DNA of 64,000 nt from Cryptomeria japonica (taxonomy: Eukaryota > Streptophyta > Pinopsida > Cupressales > Cupressaceae): the NCBI RefSeq assembly GCF_030272615.1, contig NC_081410.1:506381442-506445441 (forward strand). Reading direction: 5' to 3'. The position numbers were made by a program, and so were the translations under genes. Shown here piece by piece: positions 1 through 10,872 of the stretch. The stretch's first letter is position 1. The number at the start of each line of letters is the position of its first letter. The notes under the pieces are model-generated. The model was not told where the DNA came from, did no database searches, and was given only the letters and a program-made list of their open reading frames with translations.

Positions 1-775
1 GGGGGGGGGGGGGGGTGAATCAGTGTCTAACTAGTTAATTGAATATTTAAACTTATTTATAACTTTGCAACCCAAAACAATGTACCGGTAAACAAGAATT
101 AATGCAGTAAACACAAATAAAAAAGACAACATAGAAACACACCATAACACAAGATATTTTAACGAGGAAACCCGGTGTGGGAAAAACCTTGGTGGGATTT
201 GTGACCCACAATATTTACTCATTGGCCAATGAATAAATACTACTTACAATAAGGGCCTGCACATGCAGGAAGGCAACCTACCTGAGAGCACTACTCAAAA
301 GAGTCTTACTAACTACAATATGGATAATTAAATCCAATACAATGTACTGCTCAAAATAGCATCTCAAATGCCTGGTTCACTACTGATTTAAGCTCAGTTA
401 GATACCTTAACCAAAACCTTCACTATCCACTATATCACCTCATACAATAATTTCCTATTCATTACATTCTTTTTCTATTACCTCCTTCAAAATGACCTAT
501 GAGATCTCACACATATATGAGTCTATAAAATGTACCAAGTCATCTTACAAATAGTTAATTACATTTACAAAACAATTTACATAAACAAAACTTTATCCCA
601 TGTCGGCCTGAGTGCTGATATACTTCATTTCTGGTGTAATCTGGATGGCGGTGAAAGTGTTTACCAGTGTCGGTGCCTACTGATGCATGTTTAGAAACCT
701 ATTGCCGGTTGGTTGCCAGTTGGTTGCCATCAATGACAACATCAACTATTCTCATTAGTGTGTAGAATGCCAACA
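1..775 (-). repeat. Solo LTR of a Copia-type retrotransposon, left end cut by window
   Basis: Read on the minus strand this is an LTR of the same general type as those of elements A and B. It has the block that reads ggaaacccggtgtgggaaaa on the plus strand, the words for 'gtgacccacaat', and a run of 15 G at the window edge matching the C-run near the LTR 3' end. The right boundary is gccaaca at 769-775, the complement of a TGTTGGC start. No polypurine tract follows on the right and no internal region is seen, so it is best read as a solo LTR. The right-hand target duplication would be cccaa (776-780); the left one lies outside the window. Confidence 0.7.
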
Positions 776-2330
776 CCCAAATCTCCTTAGAATGCAAATG
801 AGGGTTGGTGGGAAAATATCTACACTCCTGATGCCATTTCGGTGCCACACATGTACCACACAGCGCCATGCAGTCTAGGGGTAGTCCGTCTGGACTAACC
901 TCAGTTGGCCCAAAGTGTGACACAGGTCCATGCTTTGGCCCTTAACAAATCTAAATTTAAATGACTTGCATATTCAAAAGAATACATAAATAAGAGGTGT
1001 GCAAAATATGACACCACATAGCTTTTGAGGCCAAAATCAATGGCCGAGAGCGTGACATTATCAATCTAGAATATTTGATCCCCTGTCAATGCCTACAAAA
1101 CACAAAATAAATATACATTAAAGAGAGTTAGTATATCTTATAATTGTTTTTTTCAATTCAAGGTACTATTCTATTTTAACATGTTACAAAATTTATACCT
1201 CAGGCATCGAAGCTACAATTGCAACAACAATGGGAGGAATATGAGATGGTGTATTAACACCAGTTGCTACATCCTGAAATGTATATTATTTGTATCAATT
1301 TAAATCAATCTATAAATGAAAATTTATTTATATTTACGAGTTTTAAGTGATTGATAAATAAAATGATATCAATTCCAATCAACACACCTGTGTCTGCGTC
1401 TGACCAGCAAACACCATTCCATCAAATCATTGGTCAACACCACATCCTCTACAGTGCTAGTCTGACATCTACTCCCATAATATGTACATAGATGGGACGT
1501 GGAACCATCTACACTGGCCTCAATATCCGCCCCAGAGCATATAATTGAACAACTGGGACACATGTTGAATGGGCTCACCATGGCTAGATAGATCAACTAC
1601 TGCATCGTCATTTGGGCAAAGAGGGTGTGATAATTGTGTGCCACACTGAATGATGACATCAACCAATGTAGTGGCCACTTGAAGAGTTTGTACCTCCATT
1701 GACTCTTTCAGGGCTACTGGGACCGTGACATGGACCACATGTTTTTGTACTAGGGGGATGCAATTTTGGGGGTTTAGTACCCTTCGGGATCTAGGTCTAT
1801 CTTGGGCAGAGCCTCCACCTCTACCCTGGAACTCTCTCATATCAAAATAGTTTGGCCTCTCATTGAGGATAAACTTGTAATATAGTTTCCTAAAAAAATA
1901 TAATGGAACCTCAAAATTATTACAAGGTGGTTGGTCAAAGACCATCCACCACCTATTCCAAAAAGCATTTTTCATCGACAAATGGTTACATCAGTGTATA
2001 GGAAATCTCTTTGAATTAAGAGGTAAGGTATCAATGGTTTTGGGGTTAGCAAAAAGAGCACATATTTATCATTTACTTATATTTTTTTTCACTTCATTAT
2101 AGGACAACCCACTAGCATAAAAAACACAACATCAATCCCTATAGCTTCCCCATTTTGTAACTTGTTTGGAAAATTCATTGGCACTACTAGACAATGATTC
2201 TAGGGCTGTAGAAAGAGATGCATGATGCTCATGCTTGGATGCCTTCAATCTATTCACCAATTTGGTAATTTTGACAATACTTTGTGTTAATTGATTTATC
2301 AAATCTTCCTATGTAGTTTGTGAATGGTCT
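776..2330 (-). pseudogene. Decayed multi-exon gene remnant, unknown product
   Basis: I do not recognise the protein. Minus-strand coding character is seen in several blocks. Block 2150-2330 reads as a coiled-coil-like stretch containing VKITKLVNRLKASKHEHH. Block 1520-1981 is open for 153 codons. Block 1370-1530 continues in another frame, which implies a frameshift near 1530. A clean 75-nt exon lies at 1199-1273, bounded by a TTTCAG acceptor and a GAG/GTATAA donor, and it reads DVATGVNTPSHIPPIVV. A further acceptor (TTTGTAG) lies near 1088, and open sequence follows down to the solo LTR. Intron-like gaps and splice sites argue for a gene or a captured gene, not a retroelement ORF. In-frame stops near 1065 and the frameshift make it non-functional as read. 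A transposase of an unrecognised DNA element is an alternative. Confidence 0.45.
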
Positions 2331-2334
2331 ATTG

Positions 2335-3775
2335 TGATAGTTCTGATACTTAGTATAAGTACAGATCCAATAGCCAACAAGATGAGGGGGGGGGGTGAAT
2401 CATACAAACTTAATCATCAATGAAAACAACAGATTCAACCTCGGTAACATATATCAGTCATAGAATAAAATTGTCAAACATCCAAACTCAAAAGCATATG
2501 AACTATATAAACCTCATAACACCAGATTTAACGTGGAAACCCAAATAGGGAAAAACCACTGTGGGATTTCAGACCCACTAAGAAATATACTCTTCTAGAG
2601 TATGCTCGGTTAAAAGCCAATCCTATTAAAGATTGCAAAACACATTGCTAGATGTGACCCGGTTAAGGGATTTGCCTCAGATCTGTTAGGATCTTCACTT
2701 TGTTAGAAGTGACCTTGTCAAAAGATTTCAAACACTCATTTAGAATGTCACCTTGTTAGAGGATTTACTTATAAGACTGTTAAGTCCACTCGGTTAAGAG
2801 ATTTCCTGTTACTTTCACAAGCTAACAGTAATACAATCTATCTGCAACTTTACATCTAAAATGCTAAAGCAGATTCTTATTTGTTCAATCACAATCTAGA
2901 CATAGAACTAATCTTGTTTATCTGTTGGGCATCAATACTCTGTTATTCCAACAGATCTTTAAGCTTCTGTGCTCGATGATCACTATGTAGCATCCTTGTG
3001 CATACACTTGCCCGCATACATTGTTTATCAACAGTTCCTTATTTATAAACAATCTTCTAACTGCTTAATCTCCTTGATCACATTTCCCATGATCAATCAT
3101 AGTCATCAGATCTTCAATCTTGTCCAGGTTCATTGTATCTTACAATCTGAAAAATGTTTTACCCTACCTCAGAACTTGCACAATCATCTTGGAACTTGTG
3201 TTAGGGTAATGCGGTTCAATCTGAGCTGTAGATCTTCTTGCCGACTTTCCATTGCCTTAGATTTGTTAACAAACTTCTTCCACGACTTGCCAATCATTGA
3301 TCCTCTCTAGCTCATCAGCTTCTTTCATTAAATATCACATGTAAACATTTAATGCATTCTGTTATAGCTCGGTTACAACTCGGTGAATACTAAACTTTAC
3401 TCGGTAGACATTCTGTCTTCATTAACCGGCTACGATAACCTTAGGGTTTATTGACTAGGTTCCTTAGGGTTTACCGACTAGGTTCTTTGCCTGATATAAT
3501 TGTGTAGTATTAACCTTTACATTTTACAACATATGTATGATGTTAAAACAATCTAAAACATCAAGATCTCATCATTGTCTGACTCGGTAGAGTTGCTCAT
3601 TAAATAACTTATCCCCTTATTCATCATATTCTTTCCTGTGTCTTTACCGACTTCTTTATGATCTTCATATCATGTTTCTTAAGATATGGCCCAACATCAT
3701 ACTGAATTAGAAAATCAATTTCTTGACATCAATGACAAAATAATAATATCAAGACAGTAAAACATCTTTAATCAG
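2335..3775 (-). repeat. LTR-like sequence of an A-type Copia element, probably solo
   Basis: The plus-strand text follows element A's LTR in order: a G-run followed by gtgaatca (2388-2400), 'acgtggaaacccaaataggg' (2531-2550), then repeated 'ttgttagaggattt' and 'cggttaag' words, and finally the clause gacatcaatgacaa near 3726. No gag or pol sequence is attached on either side, so it is probably a solo LTR inserted into the gene remnant that continues at 3772-3960. I could not fix either end or find a convincing target duplication; the boundaries given are approximate. Divergence from A's LTRs is large, so it belongs to a sister subfamily. Confidence 0.55.
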
Positions 3776-3960
3776 TTATGTCCATAATCATCAACAACCT
3801 TCTCAATATCCTTGTTATATTGCCAACATATTGGAGGATATGGAGGGTTTCTATCTTGAGGGTCTAGCTGTGGGTTCTCCTGTGGGTTTTTCCCTAAGTT
3901 CTCAGGAGGTGTGTCTTGCTGGGGGGCAGTTTTTTCAGAATCTAAGATGCATTTATAACA
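3772..3960 (-). pseudogene. Proline-rich exon fragment of the same gene remnant
   Basis: Minus-strand reading is open for about 60 codons and is rich in proline, asparagine and glutamine (KTAPQQDTPPENLGKNPQEN). It ends in DIEKVVDDYG and a stop directly next to the LTR-like insertion at 2335-3775. On the other side of that insertion the reading resumes at 2330 with a coiled-coil-like block, so the two pieces may once have been contiguous. The function is unknown and the upstream part is lost in an A/C-rich simple repeat. Confidence 0.35.
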
Positions 3961-4018
3961 AAAAAACAAACAAAAAACAAACTAAAAAAACCAAACAAAA
4001 AAACAAAAACAAAAACAA
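3958..4018. repeat. A-rich (AAAAAC)n simple repeat
   Basis: About 60 bases composed almost only of A with scattered C and a single T, in units such as aaacaaac and aaaaac. No coding or structural role is evident. Confidence 0.9.
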
Positions 4019-4029
4019 TGAATTTACAT

Positions 4030-6003
4030 TCAAATTCCAAATAGAATTTTATCAAATGGATAAAATAGATGAAAAAAAATCAGTCTCATACCTCTTGGCA
4101 TTGTGGATGTGTTTGGGCTTCAAAACCTCATTTGTGTATTGCTCACTTCAAAACCCTCCAAAGTATTTTTGTGCAGCCACGGGTGAAAATCACCCAGTCC
4201 AGAGCAGTAATTTTTTTTATTGACAGTAAAATGCGTACGGGGTTTTGAAAACTAAACCGCGTACGGGTTTATTTATAACATGAACTGTGTACGTAGTTTT
4301 GCTTCATTTAGGCTCAGTAAAAAGAGCCTAACCGCATACACACTATTTAAAATTTTATGTAACCTGTGCACGTTTTAAGTATGTGTGTCCACCTTTTTGC
4401 ACACCATCTTGGTGCACTTACCCTTAAATAAGAAGTGCAGATTTGATTTAAATAGGTTGTGTCCCTTTCAAAGGGCAGAAATAATGAAGAGTTGCACTCT
4501 TTCAAAGGGTGCTAATGGTGGAAAGGGTGTGTCTCTTGCCAAAGGGCATACATGATGAAGATGTGTGACCTCTCTCTCACATTGAGACATATAAAGGGAA
4601 GGAATAAAAAACATCTAGTGAAATCACCATTGATCAAATCAGATTAGAATAGTTATTAAGTTACATGCAATAACATCCTTGTTCTTGGTGGTATGCATGG
4701 GGATGTGATTAATATGTATTCTTAATATATAAAGCCTGGTAATGTTCTTATGTAGAATTTAATAGTAATATTAATATGGACTGCAATATGTATGACGATC
4801 ATCTTAGTTTCATGTATATATTCATAATACATAAGAATTTAGTATACTTATAGTCTAATTCTTGTTATTTCTATTAGTATTTTATAATATGGGGGATGAG
4901 ATGTTCCAAAGAGGGGCATTCTAAATCCAAGCAATAGGTTAAGTCTCATGATAGGGTCGGGGTTAGCATCCCATAAGCCTCGAGGGTATAGACCCAAGAT
5001 AGGTAAGGGTTTGGATCTGTAAACTTTTAGGGAAGCTGTTGTATTTGGTCTCTAAGCGCTTTGGTAACATACGTAAACCCTTATCCCTTAAAACTGAAGT
5101 AGTAGTAGGGTTTGATATATATATATTAAGAACTACGGATAATGAAATTAATCATCTAATGAGGAAAATAAATAAACACTGTTAATGACTAATAAATTGA
5201 AGAATATCAATGACTGGCTTCATGATTAGTCTCTTATTCAATTTTAATATATTGAAATAGATCAATTATGTTAATTACGTAGGGGACATTACATGGGTTC
5301 ATTAATACCCAGTTATATAGTATTTTATAATTTGAGGAGTTTATATAATTGTTCCATGGAGATGCGTCCCCCCCACCAAAATTCTCGCATTTTCAGGATG
5401 TAGACCACATGGAGACATTTCTGGAATGTGGGAACTTGGAGGAAACATCCCTTGCCACACCACCACTACTACCACCACGCAGACATCTCAGGGACTTCTC
5501 GGAGTCCCCTAACTATCTCAAAAATTTCTAGGAGTCTCTCATGGTTCTAGTTAGAAACTCTGACTAAAAGAATAGAAAAGGTCATAAATTTGAGAAAATG
5601 ACATTCATAACGAAGGTTTGTGAGCTTTTTGAGGCCTTATTTGTGCTTGCTGGAAAGGGCTTCTTCCTTTAACTCTGCCCTATATTGTGACAAGGAGAAT
5701 GCTAAGAGAACTAACCCAAACCCCACAAGGTCCACTACCCCTTGATTAGGGAAAAATTTAAGAACACCCCCCCTCGGACAAGGTGTAAAAACCTGGCGAA
5801 AGGTGTATAATTTTCGAGGAAAATTTTAATTTTACTTGTTAAATTTTGCGGTTTACGGAGTAAAAATAATAATCTCCATTGGTGAATCATTCGTGATCGC
5901 TCAAAGTTTGTGAAAAATCCCGGTGAATTATAATGTTTTTAAAACCAAAAAAATATTTGCATGGGCGAATTGTAATGTTTTTAAAACCAGAAATTGTTTT
6001 TGC
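4030..6003. other. Non-coding stretch, nothing recognised
   Basis: No gene can be supported. Short recurrent words (gcgtacgggg, gtgtacg) occur at 4230-4330. A more GC-rich patch at 5349-5540 looks like a fragment of an unidentified repeat. A weak minus-strand reading at 4090-4210 could be another scrap of the gene remnant to the left. Confidence 0.6.
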
Positions 6004-6165
6004 ATTGGCGATTTCAACCTATTTTCAAACCATTAAAAAAAATATTGGCTATTTCAACCTATTTTCAAACCATTAAAAAAATATATTGGTGATTTCAACC
6101 TATTTTCAAATCATAAAAAAATATATTGGTGATTTCAACCTTTTTCCAAAATGTTAAAAAAATAT
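6004..6165. repeat. Four tandem copies of a ~40-bp unit
   Basis: The unit begins attggcgatttcaacc and ends in a run of A followed by tat. It occurs four times in a row at 40-41 bp spacing with a few substitutions per copy. Two looser relatives (gggcgaattgtaatgttttt) precede it near 5900-5980. It lies just left of the degenerate repeat field. Confidence 0.85.
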
Positions 6166-6239
6166 ATTGGCACCTCAGCAGTTCCCGTCAAGTCATTAAA
6201 CACGTGGCACACACTTGTCAACCCTCTGTCTGATAGACT

Positions 6240-6960
6240 TCCCATTAGAAAATCTCACAACCTAGAAACAAGCCCTTACAACTCTATCTCCAGCTCACAA
6301 GCTGAAAATTCTAAGCATTCATAACCTCGAGATCTAGCGACTGAGGGCAACTGAACCGCCACTCGCCAATTCTCAACCACAAAATGTTAAGTCCTCATCA
6401 CCACAACGACTTGGAGATAGTGGTAACTTTAACCCTTGTCATGTACTCACCAACATAAAAATGTTTATCTCTTAACTGCCAGCACTTCACACACAAGCTC
6501 ACGGCTTGATCAGGTCTTCAGCCATTTAACTTCGCGAGCTAGCAATAACCATAAAACTTAACCACAAACTATCTAGTCGCTAGCTCATGACCTAAAAATG
6601 CTAACATTAAACAAACATGAGATCTAGCAACAACTATATGAAATGATTTACTCACTAAATCTCACGGCTATAATGTATGATATCAGACCAACTCAAGACC
6701 TTGCTACCAAAGCAATTTCATTAACAATCTCCAGCTCACTAACATAAAACGCTAACACCCAAAAAGCTAGAGACCTCATGATGTAAACCCAAACCAACTT
6801 GTCGCTAGCTCATTGCTTGATCACATCTTCAGACATTTAACCTCATGAGCTGGCAATAACCATAAAATTTAACCACAAACTATCTAGTTGCTAGCTCATG
6901 ACCTAAAAATACTAACATTAAACAAACATGAGAGCTAGCAACAACTGTGGTGGCAAGCTA
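6240..6960. repeat. Degenerate repeat field, GCGAGCTAGCGA-type core, copy 1
   Basis: Contains a ~140-bp duplication: 6500-6640 resembles 6812-6950, sharing agctagcaataaccataaaa and 'tgacctaaaaat'. Block 6650-6810 matches 28594-28745 closely and in the same orientation (ctcacggctataatg, 'gctaacacccaaaaagctag'). The common core is a near-palindrome (tcgctagctc / gagctagcaa). There is no coding capacity. It may be LTR or untranslated leader of the retroelement that supplied the ORF at 24041-27418, but that is inference. Confidence 0.6.
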
Positions 6961-8171
6961 ATATGTACGAGGAATTTTTAAGGCTTGGATGCTGACTCAT
7001 TCCTGAGGGAATAGTTTGAAGGTTTCTCTTGAGTCAAGGTTGATTAGACAAGCGAGGATGATGGTTTCAGAGGCATAAAAGGATTGGATAGCTTCTGAGT
7101 TAGAGATGGGAGATCATGGATTTCTTTGAGAAATCAGAGGTTGCTTGTTGTCAGGAATTTTGAAGCAGAATTTGTACAATCAAGGAGGAATAAAATCAGA
7201 ACAAAATCATTCACATAAGATGAGCCTTAGCAGGATGCAATGGATTTGATAAGCATGACTTCTAGTCTTCTAGAGTCTAGAGTCACATTGAAAAGCACCA
7301 AAATGATGATTTTTCACGTGAATGAGCATCACCAGATGAAGTGTTAAAAAGTTATAAATACAATGGAGTGGTGACTTAATTGGTAGAAGAGAAAAGAAAC
7401 ATTTTTCATTTTTTGAGAGTGGTTTTTTCCTTAGAAAGGAAGATGTTGTTTGAGCAGGATCGTGCATGGAGTTGTTGTGTGCTCTGTGATATCGGATGGG
7501 TATTTTTTTTTTTTTTTTAATCCTATGTGAGTTTGTTTATTGTCAGAGGGGTTGTGAAAGTGAGAAGGATTGCTAGAGGGGGTGTGAAAGCCTTTTCTTA
7601 TCAAGAAAGGCCACTCATGGCACATCCTCTATTTCTACTCTACCACAGGATGGCAGGAGGTTTGAAGAAGGAGCCCACAGAGGAATGAAAGAAGGATTTG
7701 TTTGGGTGGGGAGTAGTAGCCAGTCATCTTTGTGATGACATGGAAGCTGCCACCCCTCCCCAACATATTATTTTTACCCTAAAGCTCCTCTTTCCACTTT
7801 CTCTGATCTTGGGCATGAAGGCTCGAGTTCCTCTTTCGATTTTCTCTATTCTTGGGAATGAAGGTTGAAGCTCCTCCTCTATTTTAGGGGTGAATTTACT
7901 TAATGTCAGGTCCCAGGATCCCTCCCAAGAAGGGAAACAATCTGTTGGACATAACATAACATCTCTCAGAAGGCATCAGGGTGATAATGGCATGGCTCAA
8001 GCAGTTTTTCTTCTACCAATTTTTTAGTTGAAAATTTTGATTCGTAGCCAGCGCATGGACAAATAATATTTTTCTAACAAAATTGCATATGGCCTTTTAG
8101 GCCTAATTGCTGAGAGTAAATGTTCTATTGACATGTGTCTCTTGGCCTGAAGCTTGTTGCTCCCTTTTCTT

Positions 8172-8180
8172 CTATAAAAA
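8172..8180 (+). promoter_or_regulatory. TATA-like box ctataaaaa
   Basis: A good plant TATA sequence in a locally less AT-rich context, about 360 bases upstream of a short open frame. It could belong to an old LTR. There is no experimental or strong contextual support. Confidence 0.25.
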
Positions 8181-8542
8181 GGGAAATCAAGGCCATTAGA
8201 AGGGTTCCTTTTGGGAGGATCTCTTGAGGGTTCCAAAATTCTGGTGCCTTTGGGGTTCCTTTTCTAGTTCTAGTAGTGAGTCTAGGTAAAGGGAGCAAGT
8301 TGTACAATCATTTACAAAGCAAATGAAAATAATTTAGTGTCAAGCTTTATGTAGGTTCTCGAAGGAGTTATACGTAAATTTATTTTGTGACAGGAGTAGT
8401 AATTTTATTCAATAGAAATTAAATTCTGATCTATTTCTCTCCAGTGTATAATTCTATCACCTTTCAAATGAACAGAATCAAGAGTTTTTAAATTTGTTGC
8501 ATTGTTATGGTGTATGTAATTTTTCATTTAATGCTTCCTATT

Positions 8543-8700
8543 ATGCCCAGGAATGCGGAATTTCAGTCAGTCTGGAATCATATTAAGGATGCACCTCATT
8601 GTAATTGGTGGGTAGATTACTTAATGGAAGAGGGTTTTTGAGGTCCTAGAAAACTTGTCAAACATACCGATGGATAAGATACAAGAAATCTTGAATGTTC
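8543..8700 (+). pseudogene. Short coding-like fragment, unidentified
   Basis: ATG at 8543 opens 32 codons with unusual composition (W, H, C: VWNHIKDAPHCNWWVDYL) before a TGA at 8639. Coding-like sequence then seems to continue in shifted frames (GPRKLVKH, then KIQEILNVHRG). The His/Cys/Trp pattern is reminiscent of a degenerate zinc finger of a transposase, but this is weak. It runs into a TA microsatellite. Confidence 0.2.
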
Positions 8701-9057
8701 ACAGAGGAATATATATATATATAATTTATATTCATATATACACATATAATGACAAGGATACAAAGGTCAGGATACATGTTGATTATAGGTATGAGGAAAT
8801 GCCGACTTTATGGAGGAGGGAAAACATGTACATGATAGAACACCTCAATATATATTACATTAACATCCATAGCATATAAAATAATAAGTGTATTAAGAAT
8901 GAAAGGATCTAGATCAAACACCACAATAGATAGGAATACAACATAATTAGTAAAACATGCATGTAACTCAATTAAAGGGAATATATTTTGAGGATCCAAT
9001 TCCATGATAGATGTTACAAAAAAAGAAGCAAGAACATAGTCTAATGTTGGGTAGGTG

Positions 9058-10518
9058 TGATGGTATGATGAAAGAATAAGTATCCGGTAGAATACTAAGA
9101 GGTGGGGGGGCTGAATCAGTATCCTGAAAAAATGATACAAACTCCCAAACTCAAATTCAAACTCACAAAGTAAACGTTCACTTATCAAGACCAATACTCA
9201 ACATTAACCAACATCAACTTACATCAACCAGGTTAACTGTTATGAAAACTTAACAGTAAACAACTTCAATATTGTAAACATAAAAAATGCTTAATCATAT
9301 GTCAAGATATTCATCTCTCAATGCTTCCAATTATCATGCCTTATCAGAATAGTTAAGTAGTTAATCATATAAACAAATAAGATCATAACCACAAAAGAAT
9401 TCACCACTTGACAAAAATATTTATACATGGAAAACCCAAATAGGTAAAAACCATGGTAAGATGAGACTCACAAGGATAGCTATTTGAACTCTTCTAAAGT
9501 TCACCCTGTTAGGAGCCAAGCTTGTTAAAACTTTTACAATAAGTCATGTTAAAAACTAATTCCGATTAGGAATCACTCGGTTAGGGGATTTACAAATATG
9601 CCTTGATGAAAAGCACAATACCTTGTTAGGAGTAACCTCGCTGGAGGATTTGAGAGTCCAAACGAATGGACCACCTTGTTAGAGGATTTAGAAAGTAACC
9701 AAGCTTGTTAGAGATTACCCGGTTAGGGGATTTCAATTTTTGATGTAATTGTTAGAAAACAACAGGTTTTCTTGATCTATTTGAATAGCCTACATCTGCT
9801 TGACCAGATCCTTTTTAAGCTTCAATCTGCCTTTACTCAAACTGTCGATCCATCCACCAGTTTGGCAACCACACACTCAACTAGTTTCTCCCAATCTTGT
9901 CAACTTTGCCAACACTTAACAAAACAATATCATCGACCTTAAATAGAAATCAACTAGGTCGGTAACACAACAAAAACCTAATTCTCACCATTGAGATTAC
10001 AAACAAGTCGGTACAATCTTGACCATTAGAAATCATAACAATCTCTTCACATTCTTCAAGAAAATTCCAACCGCTCCATGATCACCACTTCATCGGACTT
10101 TGTAACTCATCGCGCGCTATGCATTAGATGCAATCCACTTTGCTCTTTTCCAAGATAACAAACATGTGAGATCAATCTGAACTAATCCTCATTCAATGAT
10201 CACATGTGTCTCCATCATTACCGCTCAACATTAGATCTTAAATCAATAAACTTGATCGGTTAGGGTTTAACAAAAAACAACTAGTAGGGTTTACCGGTTA
10301 CATAACATAGAAAGGTTTAACCCTTTACATCGGCGCATCTTACAAACTACCATATACTAGTTTACAACATTTTCCTTAAAGTTTATCATACCGGTTATAA
10401 GACAATAGAAATGACATCAGCAATATAATTAATATCATTCACCGGTTCAATTGACATCAATGATAAATATCATTAATGTAATCTATATGTAAATGCCAAA
10501 AAACTAAAAATGCCAACA
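9058..10518 (-). repeat. 3' LTR of element A
   Basis: Begins tgatggtatgatg on the plus strand directly after the aggtg duplication and ends gccaaca. It carries the G-run plus 'ctgaatcag' block (9103-9118) and the 'gtggaaaacccaaataggta' block. The right LTR at 21730-23202 aligns over its whole length. Confidence 0.93.
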
Positions 10519-10531
10519 TTATCCCCCTTTG
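10519..10531 (-). other. Polypurine tract of element A
   Basis: Plus strand ttatcccccttt, i.e. a minus-strand AAAGGGGGATAA directly upstream of the TGTTGGC start of the 3' LTR. This is the plus-strand primer site for reverse transcription. A second similar tract (ctccccctttg) lies near 10698-10708. Confidence 0.8.
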
Positions 10532-10872
10532 GCATTGATGGCAATACAAATATCAATGCCTTTGATTGCTATTGTGATTAGTGAATAGGAATCCTGGTTT
10601 ACATTACCAAGTATTCACCATGCTTTGTCTATCTTCAATCTGTCACTGGTCCACTTAATTAGACACATATTTCTTCTCCTTAATCACATAATTCTTCTCC
10701 CCCTTTGACAACAATGCCAAATTTAAAGTAAAACATGTAATTCCAAATTCTCACTATGCATCAATATACTGCAACTTGATGCCCCCCCTATGGAATACAT
10801 CCACTTCCAAAAACAATCAATCCATGTAAGATTCTGCAAGTAATTCAGGGACTAATGCAATCAGCATCATGC

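Larger units (their letters stand above)
6961..9052. other. Non-coding flank left of element A
   Basis: No intact gene. Contains a T-run (about 7502-7519), a small TA microsatellite near 8711-8725, and a promoter-like stretch near 8172. A short open reading at 8543-8641 is listed separately. The rest shows nothing I can name. Confidence 0.5.

Noticed and set aside
2335-3775. Target duplication for the second LTR-like sequence
   Set aside because: Candidate pairs (agttc near 2340 against gttat near 3776) do not match well enough; boundaries left approximate.
3831-4223. Plus-strand ORF of 130 codons
   Set aside because: Runs through the A/C simple repeat giving Lys/Asn/Thr runs; the minus-strand reading is more protein-like at its start and neither is convincing beyond it.
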